A stretch of 64,000 nt of DNA. It comes from Arenibacter sp. 6A1. GTDB lineage: Bacteria > Bacteroidota > Bacteroidia > Flavobacteriales > Flavobacteriaceae. A program made the position numbers and the translations under genes. The stretch is from NCBI RefSeq assembly GCF_012272855.1, contig NZ_JAAXCQ010000005.1, forward strand, positions 1 through 64,000, read 5' to 3'. Below the pieces are notes generated by a model, which was not told the DNA's origin, searched no databases, and saw only the letters and a list, made by a program, of their open reading frames with translations. Below are positions 39,311-47,985 of this stretch, one piece after another (the stretch's first letter is position 1; each line of letters starts with the position of its first letter).

Positions 39311-39393
39311 TTTGGGCGTTCCCTCCTTCGTCGGGCGGGCACTTCGCTATATCCCTTGCTGCGCTGCGGGGATGCCGCTGCGGTCCCTAACGC
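39311..39393 (-). repeat. Dispersed structured repeat, copy D
   Basis: Minus-strand copy of 83 bp, same length as copy C, starting GCGTTAGGGACC and ending AACGCCCAAA. It carries AUAGCG rather than AUAGCC after the central stem, as in copy A. It lies between the upstream side of the outer-membrane gene and the der terminator. The rest of 39053-39446 shows no gene. Confidence 0.8.
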
Positions 39394-39446
39394 AACATAA
39401 TGCGAACTTATAGGTAGAATAAACCAAGGAAAACAAATGGAAACAA

Positions 39447-39475
39447 AAAACCCTTGACAAATTGCCAAGGGTTTT
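39447..39475 (-). terminator. Terminator of der
   Basis: AAAACCCTTG (39447-39456) pairs with CAAGGGTTTT (39466-39475), 23 bp beyond the der stop on the minus strand. Confidence 0.85.
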
Positions 39476-39497
39476 AGTTTTATATAGCAACAACGTA

Positions 39498-40802
39498 TTA
39501 CTTCTTCCTCATAAAAACAGACACTGGAACTCCGGTAAAATCGAAATGTTCCCTTAGTTTGTTTTCCAAGAAACGTTTGTACGGATCTCTCACATATTGT
39601 GGTAAATTACAGAAGAACGCAAACTGTGGGTAAGGCGTAGGCAACTGAGTACAGAATTTTATTTTAACGTATTTATCCTTGTATGCTGGTGGCGGATAAT
39701 TTTCTATTATCGGCAACATAATATCGTTTAGTTTTCTAGTCACCACCTTTTTCCCTCTGTTTTCATATACCTGAACCGCAGTTTCTATAGCTTTATAGAT
39801 ACGTTGTTTCGTTAGTACAGAAACAAAAATAATAGGCACATCGGTAAAAGGAGCTATCGCTTTTTGAATCTTTTGGGTATATTCTTTTATAGAGTTCGTT
39901 TCCTTATCCTCTACCAAATCCCATTTATTCACCAAAATAACGATCCCTTTATTATTTCGTTGTGCCAACCAGAAAATATTCTCTACCTGTCCGTCAAAAC
40001 CACGTGTAGCATCGAGCATAAGGATACAAACATCGGAATGTTCAATAGCCCTTACAGAACGCATTACAGAATAAAATTCCAAATCTTCGTGAACTTTAGA
40101 CTTTCTTCGGATACCGGCAGTATCTACCAGGTTAAACTCGAACCCAAAACGATTGTACCGTGTATCGATACTATCTCTTGTTGTTCCTGCAATATCAGTA
40201 ACAATATAACGGTCTTCCCCAATAAGGGCGTTAATAAAGGACGATTTTCCGGCATTAGGTCTACCTACCACTGCAAAACGCGGTAAATTATCTTCTTGCT
40301 TTTCCTTCTCTGGCAAAACTTTTACCAGTTCATCTAAAAGATCCCCGGTTCCACTACCGTTAATACTGGCAATGGTGTAGTACTCCCCTAGTCCAAGAGA
40401 GTAAAACTCCACGGCATCTTCGCCTCTTTTATTATTATCGACTTTATTTACTACTAAAAACACGGGCTTGTCTACGCGTCTCAATAATTTGGCAACATCT
40501 TCGTCCATTCCGGTAACTCCGGTTTCAACGTCTACCATAAATATAATAGCATCGGCCTCATCGATGGCCAATTCTACTTGCTTATCTATTTCCTTCTCAA
40601 AAACATCATCACTCCCCAGTACATACCCTCCGGTATCGATCAGGGAAAATTCTACTCCGTTCCATTCGCTTTTACCATAGTGACGATCACGGGTAACCCC
40701 ACTAACAGCGTCGACAATCGCTTCTCTACGTTGAATAAGTCGATTAAAAAAAGTTGATTTGCCTACATTAGGTCTTCCTACAATGGCTACAATAGCACTC
40801 AT
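39498..40802 (-). CDS. der: GTPase Der (EngA), ribosome assembly
   Basis: The tandem-GTPase protein needed for 50S subunit assembly carries two G domains: GRPNVGKST at 9-17 with DTGGYVLG, and [14 protein letters not shown] near 183-196 with [17 protein letters not shown] and NKWDLVE are the G4 motifs. The C-terminal KH-like domain ends [17 protein letters not shown] choose the ATG at 40802 (434 residues); a frame starting at a TTG six codons earlier overlaps the -7 box. Confidence 0.97.
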   Translation of the reverse strand: MSAIVAIVGRPNVGKSTFFNRLIQRREAIVDAVSGVTRDRHYGKSEWNGVEFSLIDTGGYVLGSDDVFEKEIDKQVELAIDEADAIIFMVDVETGVTGMDEDVAKLLRRVDKPVFLVVNKVDNNKRGEDAVEFYSLGLGEYYTIASINGSGTGDLLDELVKVLPEKEKQEDNLPRFAVVGRPNAGKSSFINALIGEDRYIVTDIAGTTRDSIDTRYNRFGFEFNLVDTAGIRRKSKVHEDLEFYSVMRSVRAIEHSDVCILMLDATRGFDGQVENIFWLAQRNNKGIVILVNKWDLVEDKETNSIKEYTQKIQKAIAPFTDVPIIFVSVLTKQRIYKAIETAVQVYENRGKKVVTRKLNDIMLPIIENYPPPAYKDKYVKIKFCTQLPTPYPQFAFFCNLPQYVRDPYKRFLENKLREHFDFTGVPVSVFMRKK

Positions 40803-40817
40803 ACTAATAATTTGATG

Positions 40818-40825
40818 CAAAAGTA
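40818..40825 (-). promoter_or_regulatory. -7 box of der
   Basis: TACTTTTG on the minus strand ends 15 bp before the der ATG. No clear -33 TTG at the usual distance. Confidence 0.55.
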
Positions 40826-40882
40826 CTATTTAAATCCGAAGAAATATAGTATCTTTTTATCCTACTTCGTTATACCGAAAAA

Positions 40883-41377
40883 GTGACCCTTATTTCCAAT
40901 GAAATTGCCTCAGGCTCAAGGTTTCAATTAACCCATCCGCTATCGAAGGAAAAAACGCTTGCGTCCTTCGAAAAAAGCAGGGTTTCCCCATTTATTGTCA
41001 AGCGATCAGACGATCATATTTTCATAAAATTCGACGCTCAAGCCTCTCACTTTTGGTCGCCCCAACTTCAATTAGAAATTTTAGAAAAAGATAAGGACCA
41101 CTGCCTTATTAATGGATTATTTGGTCCAAACCCCACTTTATGGACATTTTTTATGTTCTTACACTTTGGTGCCGTCACCTTATTGATCATTATTGCCATT
41201 TGGGCCTATACCCATCATGTACTACACAAAGCCATAGCACTGCAAATGGGGCTATTTGCTTTTGTTCTTGCCCTTTGGGCGGGGCTTTACTTTTTTGGCC
41301 TGCATGGAAAAAGAAAAGGAAAGCCACAAGTAGCGGAGCTGATTCTATTTATAAAAAAAACATTAAAAAACCCCTAA
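40883..41377 (+). CDS. Two-helix membrane protein, unknown
   Basis: The 164-residue product starts at a GTG. Residues 1-85 are soluble (EIASGSRFQLTHPLSKEKTL, FIVKRSDDHIFIKFDAQ), then two hydrophobic helices (about 90-112 and 119-142) and a basic tail. GTP-binding genes der and era flank it on the opposite strand. No family recognised; codon use and an operon-independent terminator suggest a real gene. Confidence 0.65.
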   Translation: MTLISNEIASGSRFQLTHPLSKEKTLASFEKSRVSPFIVKRSDDHIFIKFDAQASHFWSPQLQLEILEKDKDHCLINGLFGPNPTLWTFFMFLHFGAVTLLIIIAIWAYTHHVLHKAIALQMGLFAFVLALWAGLYFFGLHGKRKGKPQVAELILFIKKTLKNP

Positions 41378-41398
41378 TCAACTTTCGTCGATTAGGGG
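41371..41398. terminator. Bidirectional terminator between the membrane-protein gene and era
   Basis: CCCCTAATC (41371-41379) pairs with GATTAGGGG (41390-41398); an A-run precedes and CTGGTTTT follows. Convergent genes end on both sides. Confidence 0.8.
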
Positions 41399-41420
41399 CT
41401 GGTTTTCACAATTTTCAGGA

Positions 41421-42302
41421 TTAATTATTATATCCAAATCGCTTTAATTGGTTAGGATTGCTCCTCCAATTTTTATTTACTTTTACATACAGCTCTAAAT
41501 GTACTTGCTTATCGAAGAATTTCTCTAGATCTTTTCTGGCCTCTACCCCTACCCGTTTTAAGGCGGCACCTTTGTGACCAATAATAATTCCTTTTTGCGT
41601 TTCGCGCTCTACCATGATTACTGCCCTCATCCGGATAATTTTTTCATCTTCGAAAAATTCTTCCGTTTCTATTTCTACCGCATATGGAATTTCCTTTTTG
41701 TAAAACTGAAGGATTTTTTCACGAATCGTTTCATTTACAAAAAAGCGTTCCGGCTTATCGGTCAACTGATCTTTAGGATAATAGGCAGGTGCTTCTGGCA
41801 ACAGCTCTATAATGCGCAAAAAGACTTCCTTTACATTAAAATTCTGCAAGGCAGAAATTGGGTGAATTTCTGCTTTTGGCAATTGTTCTTGCCAGTATTG
41901 TACTTGCTCTTCCAATATTCCCTGTTGGGAAACATCAATTTTATTAAGAAGCAACAATACAGGGATAGGGCTATTTTTAATTTTTTCGAAGAAACGCTCG
42001 TCTTTTAGCGCCTTCTCCCCTATTTCTACCATATAAACTAAAACATCCGCATCATCAAAGGCCGACTTTACAAAGTCCATCATAGAAGACTGCAATTCAT
42101 AGGCAGGCTTTATAATACCGGGGGTATCGGAAAGTATCACCTGAAAGTCGTCTCCATTGACAATTCCTAATATACGGTGACGGGTTGTTTGTGCTTTGGA
42201 GGTGATTATGGATAATTTTTCACCTACAAAGGCATTCATTAGGGTAGATTTCCCTACGTTGGGATTTCCTATAATATTTACAAATCCTGCTTTATGAGAC
42301 AT
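41421..42302 (-). CDS. era: GTPase Era, 16S rRNA maturation
   Basis: The 293-residue protein has a G domain with GNPNVGKST at 12-20, DTPGIIKPAYEL (G3) and LNKIDVS (G4), and a C-terminal KH domain containing MVERETQKGIIIGHKGAALK, the GxxG RNA-binding loop, ending ELYVKVNKNWRSNP. It binds 16S rRNA and acts in 30S assembly. Its own -7 box lies at 42328-42335, so it can be expressed apart from the NhaC gene upstream. Confidence 0.97.
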   Translation of the reverse strand: MSHKAGFVNIIGNPNVGKSTLMNAFVGEKLSIITSKAQTTRHRILGIVNGDDFQVILSDTPGIIKPAYELQSSMMDFVKSAFDDADVLVYMVEIGEKALKDERFFEKIKNSPIPVLLLLNKIDVSQQGILEEQVQYWQEQLPKAEIHPISALQNFNVKEVFLRIIELLPEAPAYYPKDQLTDKPERFFVNETIREKILQFYKKEIPYAVEIETEEFFEDEKIIRMRAVIMVERETQKGIIIGHKGAALKRVGVEARKDLEKFFDKQVHLELYVKVNKNWRSNPNQLKRFGYNN

Positions 42303-42327
42303 GTTCTCTTTTTATCTTTTATAAGTG

Positions 42328-42335
42328 CAAAGGTA
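42328..42335 (-). promoter_or_regulatory. -7 box of era
   Basis: TACCTTTG on the minus strand lies 25 bp before the era ATG, in the 48-bp gap after the antiporter gene. Confidence 0.55.
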
Positions 42336-42350
42336 GTGGAATCCTAGTAT

Positions 42351-43832
42351 TTAAATCATAATAAAGCCTAAAATTACATATAACACAACCGTGATGAGTC
42401 CGCCTATAAGGGCATATGGCAATTGGGTATTGATGTGATCTATATGGTCACTGGCCGAAGCCATAGAAGAAATGATAGAGGTATCGGATATTGGAGAGCA
42501 ATGATCTCCAAAAATTCCACCTCCCAAAGTAGCAGCGACCACTAAGGGCAATGGGGCGCCGTGAATTTCTGCCATAGGGATCGCAATAGCCATCATGATG
42601 GCAAAAGTACCCCAAGAAGTACCGGTAGAAAAGGCGACAAAGGAACTGATCACAAATATAATAGCCGGTAAAAATGCAGGAGACAACCATTCTTTGGACC
42701 AATTGGCTACAAACGGCCCTGTCCCCAATTCAATACAGGCATCCCCAATAGCAAAAGCCAATAACATCAATAAGGCCAAGGGCATTAACTCACTAATCCC
42801 TTTCAAGCCCAACTCGACCATTTCTTTGGTTTTCATGATACCTTGGGCCCTATACAAAACCATGGCCACTATAATTGCGGTCAGCACGGCGTATAATACA
42901 GAGGAAGACCCCGATCCGTTTCCGATAGCTTTAAACACATGATCGGAAAAGGAAACAGCATTCTCAACAGCATCCCAACCGGTAAACGCCAAATTAATTG
43001 GCATCATGAACACCATGGTCGCCAAGGGAACTATCATATTATACGCCTTAGCCTTTATTCCTTTTTTAGACTCAAAGGAGGTTACCTCACTAGATAACAT
43101 AGGCTTGGCATTATCATTTAATAATTTCCCTGTCTCGCGTGTCCGCTTTTCGGCTTTGGCCATGGGCCCTATGTCTTTTTTGAAAACTATTACTAAAAAC
43201 ACCATGAGGATAGCCAGAATAGGGTAAAAATTATAGGCCATCGAAGAAATCATAAGTCCAAATGGGTTTTCTATACCTTGGGTCAATAGTAACCCCATAA
43301 TAAAGGCTCCCCAGGCATTAAAAGGGATTAAAATAGAAGATGGCGCAGAACTAGAATCGGCTATATAGGCCAATTTCTCCCTTGGAATTTTTAATTTATC
43401 AAAGATGGGACGATACAAGGTACCTACTGTGAGGGAGCTTATACTCGTTTCTACGAACAATAGAATACCCGTAAACATGGCCAAAAGTTGTACCACTACC
43501 CTACTATACCCACTTTGCTTTTTTTCAAAATAGGCGATAAGCTTGTTTAATACGTTTACAAACCCTTCTACCCCTTTAGAATACTGAATAAACAGCAACA
43601 GGGCTCCCACAAGGGCGCTAAACATGATGGTTCTAGTATTTCCGGCCGATTTAAATACATTTACCAATCCTTCTATTGCAGCAAGGGTTCCGGTAAAAAA
43701 ATTCCAATCGTTGATGATCACCCATGAAATCCATATCCCAAAAAGCAAGGCTATATACACTTGTTTAGTTCTGAGTGCTAACACAATAGCTATTACAGGT
43801 GGTAAAATGGAAAGAAAACCGTAGGTATCCAT
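42351..43832 (-). CDS. NhaC-family Na+/H+ antiporter
   Basis: The 493-residue integral membrane protein has about a dozen hydrophobic segments. Conserved blocks include SSAPSSILIPFNAWGAFIMG, SSFVAFSTGTSWGTFAIMMA and GGGIFGDHCSPISDTSIISS, all characteristic of NhaC. It would extrude sodium in exchange for protons, expected in a marine species. The tRNA-fMet promoter begins 145 bp upstream on the opposite strand. Confidence 0.92.
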   Translation of the reverse strand: MDTYGFLSILPPVIAIVLALRTKQVYIALLFGIWISWVIINDWNFFTGTLAAIEGLVNVFKSAGNTRTIMFSALVGALLLFIQYSKGVEGFVNVLNKLIAYFEKKQSGYSRVVVQLLAMFTGILLFVETSISSLTVGTLYRPIFDKLKIPREKLAYIADSSSAPSSILIPFNAWGAFIMGLLLTQGIENPFGLMISSMAYNFYPILAILMVFLVIVFKKDIGPMAKAEKRTRETGKLLNDNAKPMLSSEVTSFESKKGIKAKAYNMIVPLATMVFMMPINLAFTGWDAVENAVSFSDHVFKAIGNGSGSSSVLYAVLTAIIVAMVLYRAQGIMKTKEMVELGLKGISELMPLALLMLLAFAIGDACIELGTGPFVANWSKEWLSPAFLPAIIFVISSFVAFSTGTSWGTFAIMMAIAIPMAEIHGAPLPLVVAATLGGGIFGDHCSPISDTSIISSMASASDHIDHINTQLPYALIGGLITVVLYVILGFIMI

Positions 43833-43977
43833 AAATAAGGGGCGAATTAGAATTGCAGGTTAGTTATTAATAAGGGGTACAAAATAGAAAGATTTTAGAA
43901 ACTAGACTACAACATCCTCATTTTTAAAACTCAGCGCAAGCCTATAAAAAATAATTTAAAATTTAATTGTTTTATGT

Positions 43978-44007
43978 TTGGTAGAATGGGAAAAGGGCGT
44001 ACCTTTG
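43978..44007 (+). promoter_or_regulatory. Promoter of the plus-strand tRNA-fMet gene
   Basis: TTG (43978-43980), 19 bp, TACCTTTG (44000-44007). The inverted repeat begins exactly at this -7 box, so the -33 element lies outside it and belongs only to this copy. Confidence 0.8.
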
Positions 44008-44017
44008 CAGCATATAT

Positions 44018-44090
<73 letters not shown>

Positions 44091-44095
44091 CAAAG

Positions 44096-44123
44096 AAAAC
44101 CAGCTAGAAATAGCTGGTTTTTT
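44096..44123 (+). terminator. Terminator after plus-strand tRNA-fMet
   Basis: AAAACCAGCTA (44096-44106), GAAA loop, TAGCTGGTTTT (44111-44121) with a U-run. The mirror copy lies at 45951-45978 for the minus-strand gene. Confidence 0.9.
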
Positions 44124-44248
44124 CGTTTTACGTAAAAGCAATGCTCGCATTAGCTTTGGAGGGAAACAAAAAACGGGCGCAAAGCGACCATGGTTTTCTT
44201 TGTAAAGCCACCCTCAAGGCCCTTTCCGTAGTGAAACGTAGGAAAGAA

Positions 44249-44267
44249 TCCAGTTCCCGCTACAAAG
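44249..44267 (+). repeat. Duplicate of the tRNA-fMet 3' end (att-like)
   Basis: TCCAGTTCCCGCTACAAAG is identical to 44077-44095 of the tRNA and its flank, 172 bp downstream. A mirror copy lies at 45807-45825. A duplicated tRNA 3' end is the usual scar of tyrosine-integrase insertion, or a relic of another tRNA copy. The bases upstream (GGAAAGAA) do not form a T-arm. Confidence 0.7.
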
Positions 44268-44458
44268 GAAAAGCTTCAAGGAAACTAGAGGTTTTTTTTA
44301 TGTGTATTAGCGAAATCGGAATTTATAAAAATATCTAAAAAAATCCATTTGGATCATGACTAATTATTGTGTTTATGATTAATGTTTGTTTGGATCAAGC
44401 TCAAAAGTTGTGTGTGAATTGAAATAGGAGTTCGATATTTGCAGAAAAACGATCAGCA

Positions 44459-44812
44459 TTGGAATTATCTATCGACCTATTAAAGCTTATACTGCCGGAA
44501 CTATTAATTACCCACTTTAAACTAGTTTCCCATAAAACTGAAGATGGTACGCTTCATTTATATTTTGAAGAAAAAGAGGATACCCCTAAAGAAGAAAAAC
44601 ACCGCATTTTAAAAGATCATGGCTTTCATAAGGAGATCGTCGTCCAGGATTTCCCATTACGGGGAAAGTCGGTCTTTCTCCACATTAAGCGCCGCCGTTG
44701 GCTGGACAAGGCCACGGGGCAAGCCGTGCAAAGAGATTGGGAGTTGGTGGCCCAGGGAACTCGTATGACCGTAGAGTTCGCTGCTTTTTTAAAAGTACTT
44801 GGTCAGTACTAA
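44459..44812 (+). CDS. ISAon1-type transposase, N-terminal protein
   Basis: The 117-residue product of frame A starts at a TTG and carries HLYFEEKEDTPKEEKHRILK and QDFPLRGKSVFLHIKRRRWL, the short N-terminal, DNA-binding-like region of these elements. Frame B overlaps its last 14 bp in the +1 frame, consistent with a programmed frameshift or reinitiation. Confidence 0.75.
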   Translation: MELSIDLLKLILPELLITHFKLVSHKTEDGTLHLYFEEKEDTPKEEKHRILKDHGFHKEIVVQDFPLRGKSVFLHIKRRRWLDKATGQAVQRDWELVAQGTRMTVEFAAFLKVLGQY

Positions 44813-45768
44813 AGCAAATGACTGTCATACCATCAGCCAATTCTATGGGGTAAACGGCAAAAAACTACAGCGACAGTTTAGGGATTATCTAAGCGATTTC
44901 AGGCAGTGGAAGGAGAAATCCCATGCCAAGCAATGGCTTATATTCCCCGAAAACATAGGGCCTAATCTGTCCATTGACGAAACAGCACTCTCCAAAGGAG
45001 AACTCTACACCATAATCACCAATAAAAAAGCCAAGGGCAAGAAAGGGTCCATAGTGGCCATATTCTCCAGTACCAAGGTGGGGCCGATTATAGAGCAGCT
45101 GTTAAAGATATCGGCCAAGAAAAGGGCCATGGTCAAAGAAATCACTCTGGATATGGCCAACTCCATGAAGACCATCGCCAAGACCTGCTTCCCAAAGGCG
45201 ATACAGGTAACGGACAGGTTCCATGTGCAAAAACTGGCACTGGAGGCCCTTCAGGACATTCGGATCAAACACCGATGGGAGGCCATAGACCAAGAGAACC
45301 AACAGATTATAGAGGCCAGGGCAAAGAACGGGACATTCGTCCCAAAAGAGTTTAGCAATGGGGACATTAGAAAACAACTCTTAGCCAGAAGTAGGTACCT
45401 ACTTTACAAATCACCAAACAATTGGACGCAGAACCAATCCGAAAGAAGTAAAATATTGTTCGCCCAATATCCCGATATAAAGGTCGCCTTCAATCTTGCG
45501 CAGGGGCTCAGGAACATATTCAATACGGCCACTACTATACAAACGGCATACACGAAACTGGCACAAAGACGTAGAGGCTTCGGGCTTTAAAAGCTTCCAA
45601 ACAGTGGCTAACAGTATCAGCGTTAATTACAGATCAATCCTGAACTATTTTATAAACAAAAGTACGCATGCCTCGGCAGAATCATTCAATGCCAAGATCA
45701 AAGCATTTAGGGTGCAGTTCAGAGGTGTAAAAAATGTAGAATTCTTCCATACCAATTTCTTGAAATAA
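44799..45768 (+). pseudogene. ISAon1-type transposase, catalytic part, frameshifted
   Basis: The intact part (44799-45590) shows the ISL3-type DDE core: PNLSIDETALSKGELYTIIT, ITLDMANSMKTIAKTCFPKA and TDRFHVQKLALEALQDIRIK, covering the first two catalytic Asp residues. At about 45560 the frame breaks: it ends KLAQRRRGFGL, while NWHKDVEASGFKSF and the rest (ASAESFNAKIKAFRVQFRG, with the third acidic residue) follow in the +1 frame. CTGGCACAAAGAC fits loss of 8 bp between short repeats TGGCA, since 8 bp would restore the frame. The last residues, HTNFLK, replace the usual FLFRLTxLxA. Confidence 0.85.
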
Positions 45769-45775
45769 AAGTATA

Positions 45776-45805
45776 AAAAAAGCCTCTAGTTTCCTAGAGG
45801 CTTTT
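45776..45805. terminator. Distal terminator hairpin of the right arm
   Basis: AAAAAGCCTCTAG (45776-45788 region) pairs with CTAGAGGCTTTTT, loop TTTC. It can end the transposase transcript and any minus-strand read-through from the tRNA. The left-arm version (44269-44299) has several mismatches. Confidence 0.8.
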
Positions 45806-45983
45806 TCTTTGTAGCGGGAACTGGATTCTTTCCTTCGTTTCACTGCGGAAAGGGCCTTGAGGGTGGCTTTACAAAGAAAACCATGGTCGCTTTGCGCCCG
45901 TTTTTTGTTTCCCTCCAAAGCTAATGCGAGCATTGCTTTTACGTAAAACGAAAAAACCAGCTATTTCTAGCTGGTTTTCTTTG

Positions 45984-46056
<73 letters not shown>

Positions 46057-46151
46057 ATATATGCTGCAAAAGTACAACTCTTTTTCACATACACCTAACT
46101 AATGGCGAAAAAAAGTTTTTTTCTTTCCGATTCGGGAAGAATGTATGTAAT

Positions 46152-46222
46152 TAGCAGGGCTGAAACCAGTGTCCGCTTCGGGCGGATAGGAGCACAAAGA
46201 GCCACCTACTGCTCTATAACGT
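46152..46222 (-). pseudogene. Decayed tRNA-fMet copy 1
   Basis: On the plus strand, GAGCACAAAGAGCCACCTAC and TGCTCTATAACGTG line up with the true gene (GAGCTACCTACTGCTCTATCCCGCG), and ACCAGTG keeps the T-arm, but the anticodon stem-loop is replaced by TCCGCTTCGGGCGGATAGG and the acceptor no longer pairs. The -7 box equivalent is GGCCTTTG. It forms a tandem unit with the true gene, offset 167 bp (ACATACACCTAACTA flank). Confidence 0.75.
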
Positions 46223-46320
46223 GACATTTACTTCAAAGGCCAAACTCGTTTTCACATACACCTAACTAAAGACGAAAAAAGTTTTTTTCTTTTCGATTCG
46301 GGAAGATTGCTTCTAACTAG

Positions 46321-46388
46321 TAGACCTGGAACCAGTGTCCGCCTCGGGCGGATAGGAGCACAAAGAGCCACCTACTACTCTATAACGT
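46321..46388 (-). pseudogene. Decayed tRNA-fMet copy 2
   Basis: The next tandem unit, offset 166 bp, shares the same changes as copy 1 (TCCGCCTCGGGCGGATAGGA, ATAACGTG), so it was copied after the first decayed. It ends just before the stop of the MscS gene. Confidence 0.72.
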
Positions 46389-46448
46389 GACATTTACTGC
46401 AAAGGCCAAACTCGTTTTCACATACACCTAACTTAAGGTGAAAAAAAA

Positions 46449-47702
46449 TTATTTTTCTTTTTGCATAGAAAAAGTTGTGGGAAGTTCATAGACCTCAAGA
46501 TCAAAATAAGGAACGGCAGCCAACAGATGGTCAAAAATATCGGCAATAATATATTCGTAGTTTGCCCATCGTTTATCACTACTAAAAGCATAGATCTCTA
46601 TGGGGATTCCCTGAGGGGTCGGACTTAGTTGTCTTACCATAAGGGTCATCTTTTTATTGATGGCCGAATGGTTTTCCAAATAAGTTTCTACATATTTTCT
46701 AAAAACACCTATATTGGTGAGGTTACGACCGTTGATAGCCAAAGCCTTATCCCTATTGTTTTCCGTATTATAGCTATTTATCTTATCGTTTCTATCGGAA
46801 ATATATTGTTGGATGATTTGAACTTTCATCAAGGCCTCGACCTCTTCCGGGCTTAAAAACTTAATGCTATTTTGTTTAATGATGAGCGCACGTTTTATGC
46901 GTCTTCCAGGAGATTCTTGCATGCCCCTCCAGTTTTTAAAGGAATCCGAGATTAATGCATAGGTAGGAATGGTGGTGATGGTCCTGTCAAAATTCTGAAC
47001 CTTAACAGTTGCTAAATTTATCTCCATAACATTTCCATCTGCCCCATATTTATCAAAGGTAATCCAATCCCCAATGCGTAGCATATCATTAATACTTACC
47101 TGTATACTGGCTACCAATCCCAGGATAGAATCTTTAAAAATCAATAGTATAACGGCTGAAGCAGCACCAAGAGCGGTAAAAAACTTCCAAATGGAGGTCC
47201 CTGACACAATAGCAAAGACTGTTAGGATACCTGCAATCCAGGCAAATATCATGAATACCTGAATATAACTGTTGATGGGCTTGTCCTTAAACCGCTCCAA
47301 GGTCTTTAGGTAGTCATTGACACTTCGTAAGAGACTATTGGTGATTTGAAGTGTTAAGAGGACTCCAATGACTAAAGTGATTTTTGAAACTATACCTTCT
47401 AAATAAGAAAAATTAAGGAAGATAAAAGGCAGGGCCTCCCAGACCAATAGCATCGGAATAATATGAGCGATATACCTTGGTACCCGGTTAGTAACCAAGA
47501 AGTTGTCAAAATTTGTCCTTGATTTCCGAGCTATTCTGACAGTTATTATTCTTAGAACTTTCCAAATTAGGAGATCCAATAAAAAGGCTAGCAGAACGGT
47601 AAGTATAAAAAGCCCGAAAAGATTCAGATATTCGGCGAGGTTTTGGGAAACTCCTATACTAGTAAGATAATCAACAAAAAATTGATTTTTTTGCTCAGTC
47701 AT
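46449..47702 (-). CDS. YbdG-like MscS-family mechanosensitive channel
   Basis: I use the ATG at 47702 (417 residues) because the longer frame begins at a TTG. The N-terminus has several hydrophobic helices (about 25-50, 75-100, 105-125, 145-165), then the MscS pore and beta domain: GAASAVILLIFKDSILGLVA, SINDMLRIGDWITFDKYGAD. The C-terminal part, with RNLTNIGVFRKYVETYL, LMVRQLSPTPQGIPIEIYAF and DIFDHLLAAVPYFDLEVYEL, matches E. coli YbdG rather than MscS. It would relieve osmotic or mechanical stress at the inner membrane. Confidence 0.9.
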   Translation of the reverse strand: MTEQKNQFFVDYLTSIGVSQNLAEYLNLFGLFILTVLLAFLLDLLIWKVLRIITVRIARKSRTNFDNFLVTNRVPRYIAHIIPMLLVWEALPFIFLNFSYLEGIVSKITLVIGVLLTLQITNSLLRSVNDYLKTLERFKDKPINSYIQVFMIFAWIAGILTVFAIVSGTSIWKFFTALGAASAVILLIFKDSILGLVASIQVSINDMLRIGDWITFDKYGADGNVMEINLATVKVQNFDRTITTIPTYALISDSFKNWRGMQESPGRRIKRALIIKQNSIKFLSPEEVEALMKVQIIQQYISDRNDKINSYNTENNRDKALAINGRNLTNIGVFRKYVETYLENHSAINKKMTLMVRQLSPTPQGIPIEIYAFSSDKRWANYEYIIADIFDHLLAAVPYFDLEVYELPTTFSMQKEK

Positions 47703-47920
47703 TGTAAGAGGGTTAAAGAAATAAGAAACAAAACTATCGTTTCGAAAATGAAAAAGCAACGTTAGGATAGCAAAAGATTGGAATATAAACTGAAACGCTT
47801 ATTAAAGGTTTTGATTTAACCTTTGGCAACTTTAAATTTCGAAGCACTGGCCCAAGTAGTTCTTCCAAATAATGAATACATTATCCGGTCCTTATAGTTC
47901 CCTCCCTAGATTAAGGCTAT

Positions 47921-47952
47921 AAAAAAAGCCTCAAGTTTCCTTGAAGCTTTTT
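47921..47952 (-). terminator. Terminator of the amidohydrolase gene
   Basis: AAAAAGCCTCAAG pairs with CTTGAAGCTTTTT, loop TTTC. It closely resembles the distal tRNA terminators at 44269-44299 and 45776-45805. Confidence 0.85.
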
Positions 47953-47985
47953 GTTAGTAATGTGAACAGTATTATAGTTCTTTTC

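Larger units (their letters stand above)
44302..45772 (+). mobile_element. Degenerate ISAon1-type insertion sequence
   Basis: The unit between the two inverted arms contains the two overlapping reading frames typical of ISAon1-type (ISL3-like) elements. The second frame is broken by a frameshift and the C-terminus is altered, so it is probably inactive. I could not identify terminal inverted repeats or a target duplication; the coding part ends 4 bp from the right arm. The left 157 bp are AT-rich. Confidence 0.8.

Noticed and set aside
36151-39393. Composite transposon bounded by the repeat copies
   Set aside because: No transposase is present and the copies have no terminal target duplications that I could see.
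44141-44338. Frame of 65 codons, and its partner at 45682-45933 (-)
   Set aside because: Both are the same non-coding spacer and tRNA 3' duplicate of the inverted arms read as protein (ESSSRYK comes from the tRNA 3' end).
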